A stretch of 64,000 nt of DNA. Source: Bacteroides sp. M10. GTDB taxonomy: Bacteria > Bacteroidota > Bacteroidia > Bacteroidales > Bacteroidaceae. The notes beneath the pieces are model-generated. The model did no database searches and was not told the DNA's origin. It saw only the letters and a program-made list of their open reading frames with translations. A program made the translations under genes and the position numbers. Below, one piece after another: positions 18,201-26,235 of this stretch. The stretch covers positions 633,501 through 697,500 of the forward strand of contig NZ_CP060488.1 of assembly GCF_014334015.1 (NCBI RefSeq), given 5' to 3'. Each line of letters starts with the position of its first letter. Positions within the stretch are counted from its first letter, which is position 1.

Positions 18201-18464
18201 GGAAATCAGAATAACTATGTAAACAGCACCTGGTGGTTAAAAGATATGAGTTTCTTCCGTTTGAAAAGCCTGCAACTTTCATATCGTATCCCCGAGACTT
18301 TATGCCACAAATTGAATATCAAAAATGCAAGTGTCTATATGATGGGAACCAACCTGTTTACCATCTCCGGCTGGAAACTGTGGGACCCTGAACTGGGAAC
18401 GAATGACGGTAACAAATATCCGAATACGACGGCATATACGATAGGACTTAATTTCAGTTTTTAA
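15249..18464 (+). CDS. SusC-like TonB-dependent outer membrane transporter
   Basis: Imports oligosaccharides through the outer membrane together with its SusD partner. The 1071-residue protein has a signal peptide (about 1-29), a carboxypeptidase-D-like domain (ITGRVTNKEGEPLPGVNV, about 54-130) and a TonB-box-like stretch DELVVVGY. The plug (about 140-255) carries SGVIAVQRTGEPG, WIRGYST and LKDASATAVYGVRGANGVV. A long beta-barrel follows and ends in an aromatic-final strand (TIGLNFSF). There is no STN domain, so it does not signal to an anti-sigma factor, in keeping with control by the Kelch regulator. It is the first gene of the PUL operon; the SusD gene follows 12 bp later. Confidence 0.96.
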   Translation: MRNALKPCSTKSSLMVLLLMFLSIPSSASEKTEKKEGKSDSEIVWQNQTKTKRITGRVTNKEGEPLPGVNVMEKGTQNGTISNLDGLYTLNVSDKNPQVAFTYIGFNPVTINIGSASVYDIIMEETINEMDELVVVGYSQQRKISSIGSQSSLKVSDIKMPSASLTSALVGRLSGVIAVQRTGEPGKDASDIWIRGYSTPNNSNPLMIVDGVERPFNDIDPGDIESITVLKDASATAVYGVRGANGVVIVKTKPGIIGKPVVNVDYYESFTQFTKQPKFADGITYMNTANEALTTDGLSPMYLPSYIKNTESGMDPLLYPNVDWQKVVFKDWGHQRRVNANIRGGSQMAQFYASISYFNEKGMVRENDYENYNTGINYDRYNFLTNLSMKVTSSTTVEIGAQGHLGNGNYPGVNTESIFSSTIEVNPVLYPVMFRANGVEYVPGLHTQGGNRNPYAEATKTGYRKTMDNKIMANVRLTQDLSMLTEGLKLSVMYAYDVSNRRESSYTKRENTYYFADRTGEPYDAAGNPILKTTWDQGSNALAFSGTFGGYRKDNLEASLNYDRVFGKHRVGAMFVYTQQSKTINDAGDFIGSLPYRLQGIAGRATYSWHDRYFAEFNIGYNGGENFPKSKRFGTFPAFGVGWVLSNEKFWEPIQNVFSFMKVRYTNGRVGSSDVDGAARRFMYIDQYDWAADYGDTFGSNVGVDGVRIKNPATPLTWEIAHKQDLGIDLKFFRDELSVTVDFYKENRKQILLNRTNSLPGFAGFQETPYGNVGKTRTKGYDLSLEYFKQFNKDLALTVRGNFTYTDVVWVDDDTPDKKFPWRNREGHSLKALEGFTADGLYTQQDIDAIKNWLALPEAQRQNTAQPFPTPYKVGLNQVRAGDIKYKDLNGDGTINDDDISWIGNGDIPKINYGFGFNLDYKAFSIGALFQGTAKADRLISGFVHAFNNSSAGNVFSNIDDRWTENNPNQNAFYPRLSYGNDAPGNQNNYVNSTWWLKDMSFFRLKSLQLSYRIPETLCHKLNIKNASVYMMGTNLFTISGWKLWDPELGTNDGNKYPNTTAYTIGLNFSF

Positions 18465-18476
18465 AAGCAGACAGAT

Positions 18477-20420
18477 ATGAAAAAGATATATATAAATTGG
18501 AGTACATTAATACTGTTATTACTTACAATAACATCTTGTAATGATTATTTCGACCAGGTGCCCGAGAAAGACATGCTCTCTCTGGAGAAGATATTCGAAA
18601 CCCGCGAAGGGGCTTTGAAATACTTAGCCTCTGTGTACACTTATCTACCGGATGAGTTTCGTCAGCGAAACTCTGCCAACGGTGTTAATACTCAAGGTAC
18701 TTCCGGTGCATGGGTAGCAGGATGTGACGAAGCTGAATTTGCATGGGATTTCTGCGAAACACAACAAATAAACAATGCTTCCTATACTCCTGAATCCGGT
18801 TTCGTTTATGATTATTGGTATAAGTACTACAAAGGAATACGTTCAGCCACCTTATTTATAGAGAACCTTTACCGGTGTCCCAATTTGTCACCGGGAGACT
18901 ATGACCAGTGGACGGCCGAAGCCAAAGCGTTAAGAGCGATTTATTATTATTATCTCTTCCGGTTATATGGGCCTGTTCCTATCCTGGAGGAAGTAATCTC
19001 GGAAAATGCTTCTGCAGAAAGCCTGCAAATCTCACGTAACAGTGTGGAAGAAGTAGTCAATTACATTATTATTCAACTGCAGGAAGCCAAAAGAGAAGGA
19101 TTGATAGACAATATCAAACTCTCAAAAACGTTAAGTTCAAAATATAATGGTCTGGGACATATTGACAGAGCCATTGCGCAAACATTCATCCTTCAAACCA
19201 GAATGTTGGCAGCCAGTGATCTCTTCAACGGAAGTAACTCATACTATGCGGGATTAACCAACAAAGATGGAAAAAAACTATTCCCCGCTTACAGTGAAGA
19301 ACAAAAGAAGCAGTTATGGGCAGATGCGGCCAATGATGCGAAAGAATTTATAGACCGTTATGTCGGTAATGGTTATGATCTCTGCCGTATCAAGACAAAC
19401 GGTGTATTAGATCCTTATTTGTCTTATCGCGAAGCTGTAAGAGGTTACATTTCAGAAATGCTGAATGTTTCATCCGGTTCGGCTGCCGAAATGATCTTTT
19501 TCAGAGAAAGAGTGAAAGCGTCAGATATTCATTACGAAAGAACTCCGAAACATTTCGGACTACCCAGTAGTGTCAGTGCCTCCAGTAGTATGGCTGCTAC
19601 CCAGGAAATGGTGGATTCTTACTTCATGGCCAACGGATTGAAACCGATTAACGGATATGAATCGGATAATAAAACTCCTGTTATCAACACGGCTTCAGGC
19701 TACGAAGATAATGGTTTCTCGTCTTCCGATTATCTGGACCCTATAACCAAACGCATATTTGCTCCCAAAGGAGCACTAAAAGCATGGGTAGGACGTGAAC
19801 CGAGATTCTATGCCGATATCACATTTGACGGACAGAAGTGGTTGAATGAAAGTGACGGAGTGGTTTATACAAGTCTGCAATATAGTGGTAATTCCGGTCG
19901 TGGGGTAGGTAACTCTAACGACTACTCGAAGACGGGATATATAGTACGCAAATCAGCTCCGCTGGCTGAATGGGATGTAAGCGATCGCATTTGTATTTTA
20001 ATCCGTTTAGCCCAGATTTATCTGGATTACGCTGAAGCATTGAATGAAAGTGATCCTGGTAATCCGGACATTCTCGTTTATCTGAACCTGATTCGCGAAC
20101 GTGCCGGAATCCCTCAATATGGAAATGGTAATGGAAAAATTCCCGTTCCGGCAGATATGCGTCAAGCCATCAGAGATGAACGCCGTGTAGAACTTTCATT
20201 CGAAACTCAACGCTATTTTGACGTGAGAAGATGGTGTATTGCCGAAGAAACAGAAAGTAAAGCGATTCATGGAATGAATATCAATAAAGACGGTAACGAC
20301 TTCTTTGTACGTACGAAAGTAGAAGACCGCATCTTCGAAAAGAAGCATTATCTTTTCCCGCTTCCGCAGAAAGACTTGAACATAAACAGAAATCTGGTAC
20401 AAAACACCGGATGGGATTAA
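18477..20420 (+). CDS. SusD/RagB-like surface glycan-binding lipoprotein
   Basis: Surface lid that binds glycan over the SusC channel. The 647-residue protein has a lipoprotein signal with lipobox TITSC and then the family opening NDYFDQVPEKDMLSLEKIF. TPR-like helices follow (AEAKALRAIYYYYLFRLYGPVPI). The C-terminal block is typical: RLAQIYLDYAEALNE, LNLIRERAGIPQY, RDERRVELSFETQRYFDVRRW and the end LNINRNLVQNTGWD. Length is ordinary to slightly long. Paired with the SusC gene 12 bp upstream. Confidence 0.95.
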   Translation: MKKIYINWSTLILLLLTITSCNDYFDQVPEKDMLSLEKIFETREGALKYLASVYTYLPDEFRQRNSANGVNTQGTSGAWVAGCDEAEFAWDFCETQQINNASYTPESGFVYDYWYKYYKGIRSATLFIENLYRCPNLSPGDYDQWTAEAKALRAIYYYYLFRLYGPVPILEEVISENASAESLQISRNSVEEVVNYIIIQLQEAKREGLIDNIKLSKTLSSKYNGLGHIDRAIAQTFILQTRMLAASDLFNGSNSYYAGLTNKDGKKLFPAYSEEQKKQLWADAANDAKEFIDRYVGNGYDLCRIKTNGVLDPYLSYREAVRGYISEMLNVSSGSAAEMIFFRERVKASDIHYERTPKHFGLPSSVSASSSMAATQEMVDSYFMANGLKPINGYESDNKTPVINTASGYEDNGFSSSDYLDPITKRIFAPKGALKAWVGREPRFYADITFDGQKWLNESDGVVYTSLQYSGNSGRGVGNSNDYSKTGYIVRKSAPLAEWDVSDRICILIRLAQIYLDYAEALNESDPGNPDILVYLNLIRERAGIPQYGNGNGKIPVPADMRQAIRDERRVELSFETQRYFDVRRWCIAEETESKAIHGMNINKDGNDFFVRTKVEDRIFEKKHYLFPLPQKDLNINRNLVQNTGWD

Positions 20421-20428
20421 TTAATAAA

Positions 20429-21604
20429 ATGAAAAACAGAACGTATATGGAAAAACGATATAATACAAACTGGTACATGACTCTGATGTTCATGTTATCA
20501 ATGGTAGTATCCTTATCTTTCTCGGCATGTTCGGACGATGACAAAAACAGTTCGGAGCAAGATATGATAAATACTTATGTTACTAAGTTTCAAGAGCAGA
20601 TTAGTGAAATGACAGCATTAAGAGACGATTCTCCTTATGGTCTCCAACAGGGAATGTATCCCGAAGAAAGTAAAGATATTCTCAATAGCGCCATTGAGAA
20701 ACTGGAACAAGTCATAGAGAACCTGTCAAACGGAAGTTATGTGGAGCCTGCCAAAAGTAAGTTTGAGCAACTACTGGCAGAAACCAAACGGGCTATCTCC
20801 AATTTCAAAGAAAGCATCCGCACTACCGACTATGTGGATCCTAACGAAGATTACGAACTTTATGTGAATGGTCATCAAGGCGGATATATTGATTTTGGAG
20901 TCAGTCCTAATTTCTCCCGTTTTGGCTCGGAAGGACAACAGACTTTCACCATCGAACTTTGGATGAAAGTAAAATCTCAAGAAGGTTTTGGTTCCGTCAT
21001 TTCTACCTTTGTGGAGAAAGGAGATGACAACGATCCGAACCATTATCGCAAAGGCTGGTGCGTAAATCTGTTCGACCAAAAATCATTACGTATGAGTTAT
21101 GCTTCCGATAACTGGAACTTGATGGAACCAGGATTCGAATTCAACACGCTCAACGAATGGGTACATTTTGCAGCCGTAATGAATGAGAAAGGTTTCAACG
21201 GAGAAACGAACGGCAGCGGTAGCCCGATCATCTGCAAAATCTACCTGAACGGTGAACTCAAGACAACACGGGCAAAATCAGATATGGCAGGAAATTATAC
21301 CTCCAATACTCTCGAAAATACAGCAATGGTAGCATTCGGTCAAATGGATCCGGTCAGTGGTATTAAGGGAGATCGTAAAGTAGAAGGATATATTAAGCAC
21401 TTCCACATTTGGAAATCTGCCAAATCTGAATCGGATATTAAGAAACTGGCTCAATATCAGTTGTTGGTAACCGGAGACGAATCTGATCTGGTGTGCGGAT
21501 GGCCTTTCAACAGACTCCCTGATGATTTCAACAATGTCGAAGATTTGACAGGAAGGTATTTCGCTTCTTTGAAAGGAAATTTTCAATGGGTAAATCTAAA
21601 ATAA
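20429..21604 (+). CDS. LamG-like (jelly-roll) surface lipoprotein, probable glycan-binding protein
   Basis: About 391 residues from the ATG at 20429; ATGs at 20411 and 20447 are also possible, the last giving the neatest signal peptide. The lipobox is SFSAC. Residues of about 40-135 form helices with regularly spaced Leu/Ile, resembling the DUF4972-type spacer. The rest is a concanavalin-like jelly roll with YIDFGVSPNFSRF, FTIELWMKV, NTLNEWVHFAAV, YLNGEL, AFGQMD and KHFHIWKSAKSE. Such proteins in the third position of a PUL usually act as surface glycan-binding proteins. No catalytic residues can be assigned. Confidence 0.75.
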   Translation: MKNRTYMEKRYNTNWYMTLMFMLSMVVSLSFSACSDDDKNSSEQDMINTYVTKFQEQISEMTALRDDSPYGLQQGMYPEESKDILNSAIEKLEQVIENLSNGSYVEPAKSKFEQLLAETKRAISNFKESIRTTDYVDPNEDYELYVNGHQGGYIDFGVSPNFSRFGSEGQQTFTIELWMKVKSQEGFGSVISTFVEKGDDNDPNHYRKGWCVNLFDQKSLRMSYASDNWNLMEPGFEFNTLNEWVHFAAVMNEKGFNGETNGSGSPIICKIYLNGELKTTRAKSDMAGNYTSNTLENTAMVAFGQMDPVSGIKGDRKVEGYIKHFHIWKSAKSESDIKKLAQYQLLVTGDESDLVCGWPFNRLPDDFNNVEDLTGRYFASLKGNFQWVNLK

Positions 21605-21667
21605 ATGGATGACAGTGGTTTGCTCTGGTAGTAAAATACCGGGCAAACCTACCTTAAACAAAAAATT

Positions 21668-23857
21668 ATGGTATTGAAAAGTAGTTTTATTCTGTTTTGT
21701 ATATTCTCTTTCGGTGGTATAAGTTGTATTGCACAACATTCCAAAGAGCAAACGATGTTTCAGACATCGCAGCCGTGGCGTCCGACACTGGATAACAGAG
21801 GAGATGTCGCCATCATATATGGAATCAATGGAAATCCGACCGACAAAACGCGGGCCGTACCTTTTACACAACGTGTACACTCCTGGCGCGATCGCGGATA
21901 TACCACTCATTTCATGACAGGGATCGCCTGGGGAGAATATCAGGACTATTTTACCGGAAAATGGGACGGAGTACCTCACATGGACGAAGGACAAGTGAGG
22001 CAAGAAGGAGATACTATCTGGCACGGACATCAAGTGCCCTACATTGTTCCTACAGAGAATTATCTGGCCTATATAAAAGAAGCACATGTAAAGAAGGCCA
22101 TTGATGCAGGCATTGATGCCATCTATATGGAAGAGCCCGAATTCTGGGCACGTGGTGGATACAGCGAGGCTTTCAAACGGGAATGGAAGAAATATTATGG
22201 TTTTGATTGGCAGCCTCAACATGAATCGCCGAATAATACCTATTTGTCGAATAAGTTGAAATACCAGTTGTATTATCATGCTTTGAAGGAGGTATTCACT
22301 TACGCTAAAGAATATGGTAGAAGTAAAGGGATGAATGTACGTTGCTATGTGCCTACTCATTCGCTTCTCAATTATTCTCAATGGATGATTGTAAGTCCGG
22401 AGGCCAGCCTCGCATCTTTGGATTGTGTGGACGGATACATCGCACAGGTATGGACAGGTACTTCACGGGAACCTAATTTCTACAGCGGTATTCAAAAAGA
22501 ACGGGTGTTCGAAACTGCCTTCGTCGAATATGGTTCCATGGAATCAATGACAGCACCTACAGGACGTAAGATGACTTTCCTGACTGATCCGATCGAAGAC
22601 CAGCCACGGGATTGGAGTGACTATAAAAAGAATTACGAGGCTACCTTTACAGCACAACTGCTTTATCCCCGTATCTCTAACTATGAGATCATGCCTTGGC
22701 CGGAACGAATCTACGAGGGTTGGTATCGGGCAAGCGCCAATAGCGACGAACGTATCCGAATTCCGCGCCATTATTCCACCCAGATGCAGATTATGATTAA
22801 TGCACTGAACCATATGCCTGTATCTGATAATCAAGTCAGCGGCAACAAAGGAATCGGCGCATTGATGAGCAACTCATTAATGTTCCAGCGTTTTCCGGAA
22901 CATGCCGGGTATAGCGATCCATATCTATCCAACTTTTTAGGACAAGTTCTTCCTTTTCTGAAACGTGGAGTACCGGTATCTACCGTACATATAGAAAATG
23001 TGGAATATCCCGAAACCTGGAAAGAACTGAAGATTCTTCTTATGTCCTATTCGAACATGAAACCGATGTCACCGGACGCCCATAAATTTATTTCTCAATG
23101 GGTACATCAAGGAGGCATACTTGTGTACAGTGGCCGGGATAATGATCCATTTCAGTCTGTTCAGGAATGGTGGAATACAGGAAACCAATCTTATCAAAAT
23201 CCTTCCGCTCATCTCTTTGAAATGATGGAGATGACAGCTTTTCCACAAACAGGAGAATACAAGTATGGAAAAGGAACTGTATTTATTCTCCGGAACGACC
23301 CGAAAGAATATGTATTATCTGCCGGAGGTGATGAAGAGTTGGTAAAAACAGTATCCACCCTCTACCAGAAGAAAACGAAAGAATCTCTTTGTTTTAAAAA
23401 TTCTTTCGTGCTTGAACGAGGAATGTATAAGATTATTGCAGTACTGGATGAAAGCGTGACTAATGAACCGTATATCGCAAAAGGGAAATACATCGACCTT
23501 TTTGATCCCCAATTACCTGTATTGGAAATAAAAGAAGTTTCCCCCGGTACACAGGCTTTACTGATTGACATGGATCGAGTGGATAAAAAGAAGAAAAGCC
23601 AGGTTCTAGCATCTTCCTGCAGGATATACGATGAAAAAAGTACTGCGCACACTTATTCATTCACAGGAAAAGCTCCTGTGAATACATCCGGAATGATGCG
23701 TATCCTATTACCCGCACGCCCAAAGAGTTGCACAGTCACGAATAATGACAACAGACTTCAGTCGACTGCGGAATGGAAATGGGATGCAAGCAGTAAAACT
23801 TGTCTGCTTTCTTGCGAGAATCATCCTGACGGAATTGCAGTCAGCATCGAATGGTAG
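21668..23857 (+). CDS. Putative (beta/alpha)8-barrel glycoside hydrolase, GH42-like architecture
   Basis: A secreted 729-residue protein (signal ends near ISCIAQ) that I cannot place in a numbered family. The N-terminal 350 residues look like a TIM barrel: DVAIIYGINGNPTDKTR, AGIDAIYMEEPEFWARGGYSEAF with candidate acids Glu-Glu, DCVDGYIAQVWTG and FVEYGSM. A middle Rossmann-like part (about 400-500) reads PVSTVHIENVEYPETWKELKILLMSY and FISQWVHQGGILVYSGRD, close in style to the trimerisation domain of GH42 enzymes. A beta-rich C-terminal end follows. Operon context (GH92, GH78) supports glycan degradation; substrate and mechanism are unknown. Confidence 0.6.
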   Translation: MVLKSSFILFCIFSFGGISCIAQHSKEQTMFQTSQPWRPTLDNRGDVAIIYGINGNPTDKTRAVPFTQRVHSWRDRGYTTHFMTGIAWGEYQDYFTGKWDGVPHMDEGQVRQEGDTIWHGHQVPYIVPTENYLAYIKEAHVKKAIDAGIDAIYMEEPEFWARGGYSEAFKREWKKYYGFDWQPQHESPNNTYLSNKLKYQLYYHALKEVFTYAKEYGRSKGMNVRCYVPTHSLLNYSQWMIVSPEASLASLDCVDGYIAQVWTGTSREPNFYSGIQKERVFETAFVEYGSMESMTAPTGRKMTFLTDPIEDQPRDWSDYKKNYEATFTAQLLYPRISNYEIMPWPERIYEGWYRASANSDERIRIPRHYSTQMQIMINALNHMPVSDNQVSGNKGIGALMSNSLMFQRFPEHAGYSDPYLSNFLGQVLPFLKRGVPVSTVHIENVEYPETWKELKILLMSYSNMKPMSPDAHKFISQWVHQGGILVYSGRDNDPFQSVQEWWNTGNQSYQNPSAHLFEMMEMTAFPQTGEYKYGKGTVFILRNDPKEYVLSAGGDEELVKTVSTLYQKKTKESLCFKNSFVLERGMYKIIAVLDESVTNEPYIAKGKYIDLFDPQLPVLEIKEVSPGTQALLIDMDRVDKKKKSQVLASSCRIYDEKSTAHTYSFTGKAPVNTSGMMRILLPARPKSCTVTNNDNRLQSTAEWKWDASSKTCLLSCENHPDGIAVSIEW

Positions 23858-23874
23858 TAACAGAAAGATAAATA

Positions 23875-26199
23875 ATGAGAACAATGAGGTATATTATCAG
23901 CGTAATCGTCGCTTCCTTCTTACTAGTGAGTTGTAGTAATGAAAGATTAGCCAATCCGTCGCAATATGTCAATCCGTTTATCGGAGCGAGCACAAGTACC
24001 GGATTAGCCGGAACTTATCATGGAATGGGTAAAACCTTTCCGGGAGCAACAACTCCCTACGGCATGGTTCAGGTAAGTCCTCAAACCATCACTGGTGGAG
24101 ATAATTCTTCCGGATACAGCTATGAACATAAAACGATAGAGGGATTCGCCTTTACACAAATGAGTGGTGTAGGCTGGTATGGCGATTTGGGGAATTTCTT
24201 GACTATGCCTACTACCGGTAAGCTTCAGTTGATCGCAGGACGTGAAGACGGTTCCATCCAAGGATACCGCTCGTTGTATGACAAAAGTTCGGAAGAAGCT
24301 TCCGCCGGTTATTATTGTGCTACACTGACCGATTATAACATCAAGGCGGAAGCAACAGCCGCCTCACATAGTGGTATTCTCCGGTTTACCTATCCTGCCA
24401 ACTCTCAATCCCGTATCCAGATTGATCTGGCACGACGGGTTGGAGGCACTTCCACTACCCAATACATTCAGGTTAAAGATAAACACGCCATTCGTGGCTG
24501 GATGAAGTGTACTCCTGAAGGAGGCGGTTGGGGAAATGGTGATGGGAAAGCGGATTATACAGTCTATTTTTACGCTGTATTCAGCAAACCACTGAATCAC
24601 TACGGTTTCTGGAATGCAGAGATTCCGGATGACTGGAACCGTAAGAAAGATGATGTAATAAGTGATTCCTATCTGCAGCAAGTAAGCCAGGCGCCAATTA
24701 TTAAAGACGTTAATGAAATAGAAGGTAAACATATCGGCTTTTTCACAGAGTTTGCAACAGAAGAAAATGAAGAAGTAACCATGAAAGTCGGTATTTCATT
24801 TGTCGACATGGTAGGGGCAGAAAACAACTACAAGCAGGAAATCGCAGCGAAAGACTTCGATGAAATCCGGCAGGAAGCGGTTGAGAACTGGAACAATGAG
24901 CTGTCTCGCATGGAAGCAAGGGGAGGCAGTGAGGAGGGAAAAACAGTCTTCTATACGGCTTTATATCATACAATGATTGATCCCCGTATTGTTACCGACG
25001 TGGATGGAAGATATGTTGGAGGAGACGGGAAAGTGTATGAAAAGGAAGGATTTACCAAACGCTCTATCTTCAGCGGTTGGGACGTATTCCGCAGCCAGTT
25101 TCCACTCCAGACTCTGATTAACCCGAAGATGGTGAACGATGAAATAAACTCATTAATTTCATTAGCCGAACAAAGTGGGTACGAATATTACGAACGCTGG
25201 GAATTTCTGAATTCCTACAGTGGTTGCATGATTGGTAATCCTGCTTTATCAGTACTGACTGACGCCTATCTAAAAGGGATACGGGGATATGACGTAAATA
25301 AGGCCTATAAGTATGCTCGAAATACCGCCAACAAATTTGGTAACGGAGAACGGGGGTACATAGTATTAAATGTTTCCGAAACGCTGGAATATGCTTATTT
25401 TGACTGGTGTTTGTCACAACTGGCAACTGCTTTAGGACATAAGGAAGACGCCTCTCACTATATGCTCCGCGGGCAAAACTATCGTAACACTTTCGATCCG
25501 GAAGTCGGATGGTTCCGTCCTCGCCATGCAGACGGTGTTTATGACTTATGGCCTGAAAATGCACGCACAATAGAAAGTTACGGATGTGTAGAGTCCAACT
25601 TGTATCAACAGGGATGGTTTGTCCCCCATGATATTCCGGGTATGATTGAATTGATGGGAGGAAAAGAGAAAACTTTGAACGATTTATCTTCTTTTTTCGA
25701 AAAGGCTCCCGAGAGTCTGCTTTGGAATCAATATTACAATCATGCAAATGAACCTGTGCACCTTGTTCCTTTCTTGTTCAATCATTTAGATGCTCCATGG
25801 TTGACACAGAAATGGACACGCCATATTTGTGACAAGGCTTACAGGAATGCAGTGGAAGGTATAGTCGGTAACGAAGATGTGGGACAAATGTCCGCTTGGT
25901 ATGTGCTGGCTGCATCAGGGATACATCCCTCCTGCCCCGGAAGTACGCGTTATGAAATAACCAGTCCCGTATTCAACGAGATCCGTATTCATCTGGACCC
26001 GGATTATTTCAAAGGTAAGAAGTTTGTCATTCGAACTTTGAACAATTCAAAAACAAACCGGTATATCCAGAAAGCCCGTCTCAATAATCGAGAGTACAAC
26101 AAATGTTATCTTGATTTTAAAGACATTGTCGCAGGTGGTATACTTGAACTGACTATGGGAGCTGCTCCTAATCCAAACTGGGGCATCGAAAAAGAATAA
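23875..26199 (+). CDS. GH92 exo-alpha-mannosidase lipoprotein
   Basis: Ca2+-dependent exo-alpha-mannosidase family. The 774 residues start with a lipoprotein signal (lipobox LLVSC), then the N-terminal beta-sandwich opening SQYVNPFIGAS and FPGATTPYGMVQVSPQT. The catalytic (alpha/alpha)6 part contains FSGWDVFRSQFPL, IGNPALSVLTDAYLKGI, the acid-containing segment YGCVESNLYQQGWFVPHD and GNEDVGQMSAWYVLAASG. The usual TEGN is CVESN and the usual DED-type motif is NED. It therefore differs somewhat from the second GH92 in the window and may have another linkage specificity. A second ATG lies at 23884. Confidence 0.9.
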   Translation: MRTMRYIISVIVASFLLVSCSNERLANPSQYVNPFIGASTSTGLAGTYHGMGKTFPGATTPYGMVQVSPQTITGGDNSSGYSYEHKTIEGFAFTQMSGVGWYGDLGNFLTMPTTGKLQLIAGREDGSIQGYRSLYDKSSEEASAGYYCATLTDYNIKAEATAASHSGILRFTYPANSQSRIQIDLARRVGGTSTTQYIQVKDKHAIRGWMKCTPEGGGWGNGDGKADYTVYFYAVFSKPLNHYGFWNAEIPDDWNRKKDDVISDSYLQQVSQAPIIKDVNEIEGKHIGFFTEFATEENEEVTMKVGISFVDMVGAENNYKQEIAAKDFDEIRQEAVENWNNELSRMEARGGSEEGKTVFYTALYHTMIDPRIVTDVDGRYVGGDGKVYEKEGFTKRSIFSGWDVFRSQFPLQTLINPKMVNDEINSLISLAEQSGYEYYERWEFLNSYSGCMIGNPALSVLTDAYLKGIRGYDVNKAYKYARNTANKFGNGERGYIVLNVSETLEYAYFDWCLSQLATALGHKEDASHYMLRGQNYRNTFDPEVGWFRPRHADGVYDLWPENARTIESYGCVESNLYQQGWFVPHDIPGMIELMGGKEKTLNDLSSFFEKAPESLLWNQYYNHANEPVHLVPFLFNHLDAPWLTQKWTRHICDKAYRNAVEGIVGNEDVGQMSAWYVLAASGIHPSCPGSTRYEITSPVFNEIRIHLDPDYFKGKKFVIRTLNNSKTNRYIQKARLNNREYNKCYLDFKDIVAGGILELTMGAAPNPNWGIEKE

Positions 26200-26235
26200 A
26201 ACAATAAGAATATTAATATCTTAAATAAAAGCACT

